Assembly (NCBI RefSeq): GCF_030936135.1
Contig: NC_082595.1
Location: forward strand, 111,926,334-111,990,333
From: Gavia stellata
Lineage: Eukaryota; Chordata; Aves; Gaviiformes; Gaviidae
Length of the DNA stretch: 64,000 bases
Direction: 5' to 3'
In this document: positions 46,601 through 64,000 of the stretch, in pieces
Layout: each line of letters begins with the position of its first letter
How positions within the stretch are numbered: position 1 is the first letter of the stretch
Made by a program: the position numbers and the translations under genes
The notes under the pieces: generated by a model
Seen by the model: the letters and a program-made list of their open reading frames with translations, nothing else
Told to the model about the DNA's origin: nothing
Database searches by the model: none

Positions 46601-48040
46601 TACCGGAGCTTCCCACAAATTTGCCCTCCAATGTCGGATGTGCGAGCAAGTGCTCAGTCCCGGGGAGACATCACCCATGGGTGCAGGCTTTAAGTTTAAG
46701 CCATTTCTCTGCCTCTGTGGGAATGGAATTAAGCTCAGGGGAAGACGCAGGTACCGTTTATTACACTAAAAAAACACAGGCTGTCAGGGAGCTAACCAGT
46801 TCATTAATTCATATTGTTTCCTGCAAACCAATTTTTCACCGAATGATTTGGAAAAAAACCTCAAAACATTTCAGTTTCGCCATCCGAAGTGATGCCTCAT
46901 TTCACCCTTTATTGCCATTTTTACACCAGGCACCTGCTCTGGCACTGGCAGCTGCGGGAGGGAAATGCTCCCTTCAGAAACACCTCATCTTGCTCCAGCC
47001 CCGGCAACCCAAAGAGCTTCCCTGTCTTTTTATTCTTCCCAAATAACACCTTGCTTGTGCCTAAATTGGCCGCAGGGTGCCCAAATTTCCAGGCAGTGCC
47101 AGCTTTTTGGGGAGTGATGGGCAGCATCGCGATACGGCGCAGGGAGGGAGATGGGACGCTCGCACCGATTTTCCTCCTTTGCCCGTATCCAGGGATGCTC
47201 GGTTGGAAATAGATCACGTCAGCCAACGTAAGGAAGGCGGAGGACCCCCAGGGTCGCCCCCGCACCGCACGCCTCCAGCATCTCCCTCTTGTTTTTCCGC
47301 CAACAGCTCTTGTTCCTAAGGAGCATCCTATGCAAATGGTGAGAAACCATGGAAACCACCCGTTAATATCAGCATCCTGCCAGCGAGGTCCTGGCCGGCC
47401 GGGCTGTGCCAGGCAGCGAGGGCAGCACGGCCCCCCAGGCACCCTCCCTTTCCCCAAGGCATCACCTTTAAACCCCGAGTGCTCACCAGGATGGAGGAAA
47501 AAGCCTTTTTCCCAGGATTAATATGGGGCCAGACCCAGCACAGGGTTGCAGAGGGTGTCTTTTGTCTCCCCCCGTCCCACCTCTTAGTCTCCTCCACCTC
47601 CAAACACCAACCGCACATCATCACCTGATTCCCGAAGCTGGGGATTTATGGAAAAGCCCCTCAGAGGGGTAAAGTCATGGGGAGAAGGGTCGAAGGAAAT
47701 GGGTTGTTACTCTCAAGGATGTCCTCATTGACAGTTTTTCTTGTATAGGGAAAGCACATGTTTCTGCCTGCTTCCAGCCAAGCCGTGCGGGATTTTCCCC
47801 TCCCCGAGGAGCTGGGGCAAGGGCCACCCTCCCCTGCTTTACACACTGCAGGGAGACTTGGAGCCCTGCAAGCTGCAGCGCTTGTACAAGCTTGAAAAGC
47901 CCCCAGATGGTTTAATTTACTATCTACAGCCCCCTGGCAGGGAGATACCATCTCCCTGAGACCTTCCCAGCTTTGATCCGCAGTGGAGAGGGGCAGGAAA
48001 GGAGCCGGGGTGATTTGGGCGCAGAGAGGCGCAGAGCCAT
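43621..48040. other. Intergenic region between STMN4 promoter and TRIM35 3' end
   Basis: No supported exon was found. The long plus-strand frame at 44956-46056 has no recognisable domain and overlaps equally long antisense frames. A motif cluster lies at 46042-46081, and AT-rich, possibly conserved non-coding patches lie near 46410-46460 and 46730-46900. Confidence 0.5.
46042..46081. promoter_or_regulatory. CCAAT/TGACATCA motif cluster
   Basis: Within 40 bases are ATTGG (46042), TGACATCA (46054-46061) and CCAAT (46077-46081), the same motif set as in the STMN4 promoter 2.6 kb away. It could be an alternative promoter or an enhancer; no donor or coding exon was tied to it. Confidence 0.3.
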
Positions 48041-48057
48041 ACCAGAAGAGCAGAGTG

Positions 48058-48063
48058 TTTATT
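48058..48063 (-). terminator. TRIM35: TRIM35 poly(A) signal
   Basis: TTTATT on the plus strand (AATAAA for the gene), about 130 bases past the stop codon. The 3' UTR would be short. Confidence 0.7.
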
Positions 48064-48193
48064 AATGATAAAAAAAAAAAGAGGCAGTACATACATACGT
48101 TCTTTTTTCCCTTTTTTTCCTGAGGAAAGCTGAAAAAGCATCTGGAGAACCCCAAATGCAGGTAGAGGCGGTGGTGGCAGGAGATGGTGGCCA

Positions 48194-48759
48194 CTAGACG
48201 GGGACATCCTCATGGACGCAGACCCGCAGGGGACAGATGCGGAGCGCCTCTGGCACCGCACCCACCGGCGTGCCCCCCACGTAGAAATAGGGGAAGACGG
48301 TGCCGCCAAAATTCTCGTGGAAGGTGTAGATGTGGGTCTTGCGGTTGGCGTCGTAGAAGGAGAGCTCCCCTTCGTCGCAGTCCAGCTCCACCCGAATCCG
48401 TCTCATGTCGCCCAGCGCCGCCTCCGAACGCGCCGTGTTGGATGCTCGGCACGTCTCACCGTCCTTCCCGGGCAGGCGGTAGATATACCAGAAGCCAGAA
48501 CGAGCATCGTGGTGGAAGGTCCAGTGGGTGCCACTGCGGGGCCGGGCCACCCCCACCCGCCAGTTCATGATGTTGCCCAAGTCCACCTCCCAGGTGTGGA
48601 AGCCGGTGGAGAAGCCGTGGGAGCCCAGGATGCAGGGGGCCGAGGTGAAGCGCTCAGGGTTCTCCACCAGCAGCTTGTAGCCCCCGTTGGTGACGCTGGC
48701 GAGGTCCTCGGACACCGAGAGCCAGCCCGCCGCCGAGTTGGGGTCGAAGCTGAAGGGGA
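48194..48759 (-). CDS. TRIM35: TRIM35 last exon (PRY-SPRY)
   Basis: Codes the substrate-recognition domain, including NPERFTSAPCILGS, GFHTWEVDLG and GELSFYDANRKTHIYTFHE. Stop TAG at 48194-48196. Acceptor CCCCACCACAG. Confidence 0.97.
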
Positions 48760-51700
48760 CTGTGGTGGGGACATGTGTGTTAGGAGCCTGGCTTGCTGCA
48801 GGGGTGAGCTTATGGGGGGGACCACATCCATCCATCCATCTTTTCCCAACCCAGCTCACCATGGAGAAATGCACCCTCCAAGGCTTCCCTTTTGGGGTGC
48901 AAGTGCCCCAGAGCACCCTTTATGCTCTCCAACCCCCTTCCCCAGACCCATCAGCCACAGGCATGGCTGCTCCACGCTCCTCTTCTCTTCAGCACCCACC
49001 ACCCCTGGGGCTGCCCCACACAAAGGCTCCTTTAGCCCTGGGACAACCACCCTTCGGGGGGAACGCACGCGTCCCCCAGGCCCAGCACCTCACCTACAGT
49101 GATGATGTCCAGCATCTTCTTCCACACGTTGTACTGCAGTGAGCCCAGGTACTTGGCAACGTCGAGGAGCATCCCCGAGGGCACGGCCTCCGGCTCCTCG
49201 GCCGTGCAGGCAATCCTGGGGCAGGGGCAGAGGATGGAGACGGGTCGAGGATGGAGGAAGGGACTGCGCTGGGTCTCCTGGCACCCTGTGTTGTGGCAGG
49301 GGCTTCCCCACCAGCACCCCACATCTCCCAAACCTTGCTCTCACCCCAGGAGGGTGGTGAATCACCCCAGGAGGGTCCCAGCACCAGATCCCCCCACCAT
49401 CAGGGTTTTAAAGCTTCCCCCAAGACCTACGATGCTGCTTTGTGTCTGGATGCGTGCCCCCCCCATCCTGCCCAGAGGCACCCAGGGGTGCTGCCGGGCC
49501 TCGGGGACCCCCAACACCTCCTTCTGCCGGAGCAGCCGGACCCGGAGGGGACACGCGGGTACGGGAACTCGCTTGGGGCAGAGACCTCACTCTGCAGCCA
49601 GGCAGGAGACCCTGTTCAGCCCCAGGGAGGGGGTGTGGGGGCTCAGCCACCCCGAGCACCCTGTGTCACCGGGCAGGGGACGTGGCAGAGGACAGGACTT
49701 ACCTGCGCTTGCGGTTCTTGTGGGTCTGAAAGAGAAGGATGCCAGGCGTCAAACCTCAGCTTGTAAGGGGTCACGGGGGCTTGCAAACACCCAGAGGATC
49801 ACCCAGCACCCTGCTCACACCCCAGCAGAGGCAGGAGGGTGCCACGGTGAGGGTGACACCCCACAGGGCTTTACCATGAGGAAGGTGTAGTCATCCTCCT
49901 TGAGGTCTGCCTGGAGCTGGCGGGCTTCGCTGAGCAGGGCCCGGCTCTCCTCCGCCAGCCGCTTCATCTTGCCCTCGATGAGGCTGTGCTTGCGCCGCGT
50001 CTCCTCCTGCAGCTGGGCCAGCAGCGCCTTCTCCTCGCCCCGCAGGAACTCGTGCAGCTTCTCAAACTCCCTCCCGATCTGCTCCTCCAGCCGCGCTGCT
50101 TCCACCTGCCCCGTGTGGGGATGTCACCACCTCCCTTCGGAGCCCCCAACTCCCCTGGGGTCTCCCCGTCCCCCCCAGACGTTCCTCCAGAGCCCTCCGA
50201 CCAGCTCCAGCGCTCAGGGACTTGCTGAGCTCCCACTGGGAACACGCTGCCCTCCCAAAATCAATGTCCCTGCTGCCACAGCGGGTGCAGCCCCATCACC
50301 CCGCTCCCCAATTCCCCATCGAGTCCTTCGTCCACCCAACATCGCTCTCCTCACTCAAGGATGGAGCAGCCCAGGATGGGTGCAGCGTTCCATCCCAGAG
50401 CCAGCTGCATTCCTGCCCGGGGCGTGTGCACGCATGCAGATGCATATGCACACGTATGCATGCATGCGCACTTGTGTCAGGATCAGGCCCATTGCCTCCC
50501 TGCCAGGAGGGACCACGCACCTGGTTGTGTTTGGAGATGGACTCGTAGGAGCGATGCACGGCCCCAAAATCCTTCGCCTTATCCCGCAGGGAGGTCTCCA
50601 TGTTCTTCAGCTTGGCCTGCGGGGAGGAGACGCCTTCAGGACCCTCGCAAGCCTACGCCCAGGGTTTCCAATGCGGAAAGACAAGAGCCCCAAACCCAGG
50701 AGGACGAGGTTAAGCAGGATCCTTGCTCAATCCACTCTTTCCCCTCCTGCGGCCGAGGTCTGCCAGCGCTGCCCGGGGTCAGCTCTGCACGGGGCCATGC
50801 AAACACGCTGCCCCGAAGCAGCGAGGCAGAGGCACTTTGCTCCGTCGCGAATCCTCCCCACTTTTTTAAGCCCTTCTACTGATGCACCGTCAAGTTGCTG
50901 CCTGTCCCGGTGCCGCGGGCAGCCCGCCAAGCCTTGCAAAACAGCAGCCCCACGGCTGCCCCGCGACATTTGAAATCTGGCTCGTCCCCCGTGGGCTGAG
51001 TCAGGGCGGCAGTGGCTGCTTTCCCAGCCGGGAAACACAGCGGGTCCTGGCACGACGCCTGGCTGCTGACCGGAGTCCGTCTCCTCCTCTTCCTCCTCCC
51101 CGCGCAGCCACAGCCCATCCTGCCCCGTGGGGCTCGGGGCTGCCTCCCCATCCCGCGTCCCTCCCCAGCTGGGGGAATTATGCAACCACCATCCCAAACA
51201 CGCTCCCAACCCCGAAGCGCTGCTGCAATAACCAGCGCAGCCGGATCCAGCCCAGCCCGGCGGAGGATGAATGAGCCGAGGAAACACGGGGACCAGGCCA
51301 AACCCCTCGGAGCATCACCCACTCCCCTTTCCCGCAGGGCAAACGGCCGTGCCCCAGGGGACAGGGTGGCACTGGGTGATTATTAGGTGGAGAGAGCGTC
51401 GGGCAGCGATGTGGCAGGGGCACTCCCGTGGGGATCCACCCTCGCAACGTGGCTGCTTTGTCTTTCATCCTGGCACGCCGGCGGCTACAACCACGCCGCG
51501 CACAAGCCAAAGCCGTGCGCTGGCAAGTTTGCGCCAGGGCATGCGCAGGCTGCACCCCTCCAGATGCCGAGGTGCCTCTCCGTGCCATCGGTCCCCCCTT
51601 TCCTGAAGCATTCCTCACCCTGAAATCCGCCGCCGTCTCCGGCACCGGCCGCATCTTGTGCCCTTCGTGCTGCTTGGAGCTCTGGCAGATGAAGCACGCC

Positions 51701-52062
51701 AACTCCTTGTCCTCCAGGCAGAAGAGTTTGGCTTCTTCGCGATGCAGGGGGCAGAGGGCGGCCGCCCGGCCCCGCCGCTGCCCTTCCTCCTTGAGGATCA
51801 TCTCCACCAGGTTGTTGAGCGTGTGGTTGACGCAAAGGTCGTCGAACGAGGAGGCTTCCTTGCAGACGGGGCACACGTGGTGCCGGTGCTCCCAGGAACG
51901 GCTCACGCAGCCCTTGCAGAAGTTGTGGCCGCAGCAAAGCGTCACGGCTTCCCGGAAAGGCTCGTAGCAGATGGGGCACAGCAGTTCCTCTTTGAAGGTG
52001 GCCGTGGAGGATGAGGCCAAGGCCACCGAGCTGCTGGCCGGGGGGCTGCCTCCCTTCTCCAT
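48194..52062 (-). CDS. TRIM35: Tripartite-motif E3 ubiquitin ligase TRIM35
   Basis: RING-type E3 ligase with B-box, coiled coil and PRY-SPRY domain. Six coding exons (51619-52062, 50521-50616, 49875-50105, 49703-49725, 49094-49215, 48194-48759) with consistent phases give 493 residues, equal to my recollection of the human protein. The RING C3HC4 motif begins at Cys29 (CPIC), continues through CGHNFCKGC and ends with CPVC at 64-67. The B-box 2 spans about 104-140 (CPLH, CFIC, HEGH). The coiled coil fills the 96-bp and 231-bp exons, with the typical TRIM exon sizes including a 23-bp micro-exon. PRY-SPRY starts at VPFSFDPNSAAGWLSVS and ends near EALRICPLRV. Known roles in mammals include apoptosis, innate signalling and PKM2 ubiquitination; not testable here. 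The ATG is placed at MEKGGSPP because an acceptor lies only four bases before it. Confidence 0.97.
49094..49215 (-). CDS. TRIM35: TRIM35 exon 5
   Basis: Codes the linker IACTAEEPEAVPSGMLLDVA then KYLGSLQYNVWKKMLDIIT. Acceptor CCTGCCCCAG, donor GTGAGG. Confidence 0.94.
49703..49725 (-). CDS. TRIM35: TRIM35 23-bp micro-exon
   Basis: Codes THKNRKR. The 23-bp length is the standard TRIM-family micro-exon between coiled coil and linker. Acceptor CTCTTTCAG, donor GTAAGT. Confidence 0.92.
49875..50105 (-). CDS. TRIM35: TRIM35 exon 3 (coiled coil)
   Basis: A 231-bp exon coding 77 residues, from VEAARLEEQIGREFEKLHEF to LKEDDYTFLM, rich in heptad Leu and Glu. Confidence 0.95.
50521..50616 (-). CDS. 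TRIM35: TRIM35 exon 2
   Basis: A 96-bp exon coding AKLKNMETSLRDKAKDFGAV then HRSYESISKHNQ. Acceptor CTCCCCGCAG, donor GTGCGT. Confidence 0.94.
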
Positions 52063-52066
52063 GGCG
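51619..52066 (-). CDS. TRIM35: TRIM35 first coding exon (RING and B-box)
   Basis: Codes residues 1-148 with the RING and B-box 2 zinc ligands all present; the donor is GTGAGG. On the gene strand CTCTCCCCAG precedes CGCCATG, so the start codon lies four bases inside the exon and a 5' untranslated exon is expected. Confidence 0.93.
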
Positions 52067-53261
52067 CTGGGGAGAGAGGGGGCAGAGGGAGGCCGGAGCA
52101 GGGCTCTCCCAGAGCCCCGGCTGGGAAAACAGCCCCGTTCCTGATGCAATCGGTTTCCTGCCGGTGACTCAACCCGCAGCTCCCTCCCCGGGCAGCACCC
52201 GCCTGAGTGACGCGGCCCCGGGCCACTGGCAGCCGCCAAGGGCGGGCGGGCTCCGGCCGCCGCGCCGGGATGCGCCGGGTCGGCGGGGAAGGGGCCGGGG
52301 GCGGCCGGAGCCTCCGCGGGGCTTCTCCCGGTGCCCAGACCCTCAGCCTCGGGGCGGCCCCCGGGCCCCGGACACCCACCCCCGCTGCTCTCCTCCGGTT
52401 GCCTGGACTCCCCCCGCGGGGCAGCCGCGGTGCCCGGTCCCGGACCCCCACCCCCGGGACCGCTCCGTGCCCGGACCCGGACCCCCACCCCCGGGACCGC
52501 TCCGTGCCCGGTCCCGGACACCCACCCCCGGGACCGCTCCGTGCCCGGTCCCGGACACCCACCCCCGGGACTGCTCCGTACCCGGTCCCGGACCCCCACC
52601 CCCGGGACCGCTCCGTGCCCGGACCCGGACCCCCACCCCCGGGACCGCTCCGTGCCCGGACCCGGACCCCCACCCCCGGGACCGCTCCATGCCCGGACCC
52701 GGACCCCCACCCCCGGGACCGCTCCGTGCCCGGTCCCCAGACCCCCACCCCCGGGACCGCTCCGTGCCGGGTCCCGGACACCCACCCCCGGGACTGCTCC
52801 GTACCCGGTCCCGCACCCCCAACCCCGGGACCGCTCCGTGCCCGGACCCGGACCCCCAACCCCGGGACTGCTCCGTACCCGGTCCCGCACCCCCACCCCC
52901 GGGACCGCTCCGTGCCCGGTCCCGGACCCCCACCCCCGGGACCGCTCCGTGCCCGGACCCGGACCCCCACCCCCGGGACCGCTCCGTGCCCGGACCCGGA
53001 CCCCCACCCCCGGGACCGCTCCGTGCCCGGACCCGGACCCCCACCCCCGGGACTGCTCCGTGCCCGGAGCCGGACCCCCACGCCCAGGGCAGCCCCGGTG
53101 CCCCAACCTCGGTGCTGCTCCGGTGCCCTGACCGGCACAGGGACCTCCACCTCCGGGGCTGCTCCGGTGCCCTGACCCCAGCCCTGACCGCTGGCCGGAC
53201 CCCGGTGCCGGTGCATGGGGGGTGTTCAGCGCCGCGCACCCGGGTCCGGGGGGGCCCTTAC
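52067..53261 (-). other. TRIM35: TRIM35 5' UTR intron
   Basis: Bounded by the donor GTAAGG at 53261 and the acceptor CTCTCCCCAG beside the start codon. Over half of it is the 37-bp minisatellite. In-frame openness across the intron is a by-product of the repeat. Confidence 0.6.
52440..53085. repeat. 37-bp GC-rich minisatellite
   Basis: About 17 head-to-tail copies of a 37-base unit built from CCCCCACCCCCGGGACCG, CTCCGTGCCCGG and ACCCGG. The unit length is not a multiple of three, so a translated frame cycles every three units (37 residues). Copies differ at a few fixed sites (CGGTCC versus CGGACC, GACCG versus GACTG). It has no stop codon in several frames on both strands. Confidence 0.95.
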
Positions 53262-53520
53262 CTTGGCGAGGGCGAGCGGCAGCGCTTGCAGCGGCCCCTC
53301 CGCCGCGACGGGCGGTGGGGGGCCCGGGCGGGCGCCGGCAGCATCCCAGGGCCGCGGCTTGTCCGGTGCTGGCGGCGGCGAGGGAGCCCGGAGGGGCGGA
53401 GCGGGGCGGGGCGGGGGCCGGGCTGCGGCCGCCGGGGAGGGCCCTCGCCCGGGCACGGCCCCACGACCCCACCGCCCCCGCTCCGGAGGCTCTCCCGGCC
53501 CGGCCCCCCCGGACTTCAGC
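53262..53520 (-). promoter_or_regulatory. TRIM35: Probable TRIM35 non-coding exon 1 and CpG-island promoter
   Basis: On the minus strand CGCCAAG precedes GTAAGG at 53262, a strong donor in very CpG-rich DNA. It pairs with the acceptor just before the TRIM35 ATG. The 5' end of the exon and the transcription start are not resolved; no TATA box was seen. Confidence 0.55.
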
Positions 53521-54660
53521 CCTCCTGCTGCTGCTGGGGGGCATCTTCACCGGTTCATGAACCCCCCCCCGGTGCTTGTGTCGTGTGGGGCAGGGGCTTT
53601 AGGGCTCTCCTGACAGCCCCCCCGCCCGGTGGGGCTGGGACCACTGACACCCACTTGCTCACCTCCCTCTGGGATTACAGGAGCTGGAGGCTGCTCTGGG
53701 TTCTCGGGATGTCCCCTGACTCCAGGAGCTGGCGCCTCGGCGGTCCCTGGGTCCCAGCAGAGCAAGTCAAGATGCACCGGGCGGTGTCTGCTGCTCCCTT
53801 GTCCCAGGCAGCGCGTGCCTATCGCTGCCTTCCCTGCCCCAAAACCCTTTCCCTGCCTCCCACTCCCTCTGTCTTGGCCTTCTTGTCGGTATTTGTGCCC
53901 TGTGGATCCCGCTGTACCCCAGCGGTACAGCGAGCAAGCCGTCCTGTGGGATCACCGGCCCCTGAAGCTGGCTGCATCCCCTGATGGGGACCAGGAGAAA
54001 AGTGAAAACTATACAAGGGCACAGATACCCAGTGAGCAAAAAAAATGGTGTTACTCTGTTCTGGTACGAGAAACTGCTCAGGCCATGTTAGCGTTCGGCA
54101 GGGGAGTCAAGGCTAAAGATAAAGCTGGCCAGGAAGCCTTTACTGGGAATGAGATATAACTGGTGTGAACCAGAGGGGTGGGAGGGAGTCATGGATGCGA
54201 CGCAGCCCTCCTGGAGATAATGCTGCCGGCAGCACCGCTTTGGGCTGATATCGCCCTGGAAATGCAGAATTTAGGTACAGATGTAGCAGCGCTGGGACCG
54301 ATGAGGGAAAAGTAATTGGGGGGTGGTTGTTTTTGTCCCTCTGGACAAAAAGTGTTGGGACAGCAAAAGAAAAAGTGGGGAATAAGGTGTAAAATCAGGT
54401 AAAGAAAGGTGGGCTCTCCCGAAGACAGGATGCCTAGGGACGGTGGGGACGCTGACCCTTGGGAGGTGGAGGGTCCTGACTGGCTTCGGCTCCGCGGCGG
54501 GAAGGGAGGACACAGGCCACACGGCTTTGGGGCATGAGTGGGAAAATGCTTTCCCACAGCGCTGTGAGTCCCCTGCATCGGGGGGATGCTTGGCTGCGGC
54601 TCCCCAGCATCTTGGGAGGCGAGAGGGGTGCTCCTCGCAGGCCACACGCACACTCACGGC
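53521..54660. other. Gap between TRIM35 promoter and DRC1 3' end
   Basis: No exon supported. Both neighbours are transcribed leftward, so DRC1 ends about 1.2 kb upstream of the TRIM35 first exon. Confidence 0.55.
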
Positions 54661-54676
54661 CCAGGTTTGGGAAGGG

Positions 54677-54682
54677 TTTATT
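54677..54682 (-). terminator. DRC1: DRC1 poly(A) signal
   Basis: TTTATT on the plus strand (AATAAA for the gene), about 80 bases past the stop codon. Confidence 0.7.
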
Positions 54683-54760
54683 AATCCCTGCCAGGAAGGC
54701 CTGGATCCAGGCACAGCTTCAGCTGTGGGCAGAGAAAAGCCATGCCCTGGCCCCAGGCAC

Positions 54761-64000
<9,240 letters not shown>

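Noticed and set aside
51178-53550. 790-codon minus-strand frame joining minisatellite, TRIM35 RING/B-box and downstream intron
   Set aside because: The TRIM35 part has clear splice sites at both ends; upstream openness comes from the 37-bp repeat, which has no stops in several frames.
52011-53984. 657-codon plus-strand Pro/Arg-rich frame
   Set aside because: It is the other strand of the same minisatellite and CpG island; sister frames are equally open and no domain is present.

Overview
The window is vertebrate nuclear DNA and most likely from a bird. The coding exons are short, carry consensus splice sites and match well-known vertebrate proteins. The only recognisable interspersed repeats are CR1 LINEs, including the typical avian CR1 3' end. 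GC-rich promoters, G-runs and GC-rich minisatellites are prominent. I saw no bacterial-type operons, CRISPR arrays, rRNA or tRNA genes, and no LTR elements.

Layout from left to right. (1) POMC on the minus strand: last exon 1360-2001, signal-peptide exon 2629-2758, probable non-coding first exon near 4476-4553 with a TATA box. (2) About 12 kb with no gene I can support (4.8-17 kb), holding AT-rich patches that could be regulatory. (3) A six-exon plus-strand gene (17128-30360) for a secreted 435-residue protein with N-terminal cysteines, a coiled coil and a C-terminal fibrinogen domain of angiopoietin-like/fibrinogen-like type. (4) A 4 kb convergent gap. (5) STMN4 (stathmin-4, RB3) on the minus strand, coding exons 36967-39853, with a first exon and CpG-rich promoter near 43.24-43.45 kb. 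(6) A 4.5 kb gap. (7) TRIM35 on the minus strand, coding exons 48194-52062, with a probable 5' non-coding exon at about 53262 and a 37-bp minisatellite filling the intron between. (8) The C-terminal two thirds of DRC1 (dynein regulatory complex subunit 1) on the minus strand, twelve exons from 63251 down to 54761; its 5' end lies beyond the right edge.

These genes are not a functional pathway. POMC makes ACTH, the MSHs and beta-endorphin. The fibrinogen-domain protein is a secreted factor of unknown role. STMN4 sequesters tubulin in neurons, TRIM35 is a RING E3 ligase, and DRC1 builds the axonemal nexin-dynein link. In human, POMC and DRC1 map to 2p23 and STMN4/TRIM35 to 8p21, so this window covers a junction of two mammalian synteny groups.

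Exon boundaries were derived by hand from GT/AG sites, phase continuity and remembered homologues. I found nothing that is clearly a new biological system. The most notable items are the fibrinogen-domain gene with an altered calcium loop and a partly duplicated exon, the stop-free TRIM35 minisatellite, and an overlapping upstream reading frame in STMN4.
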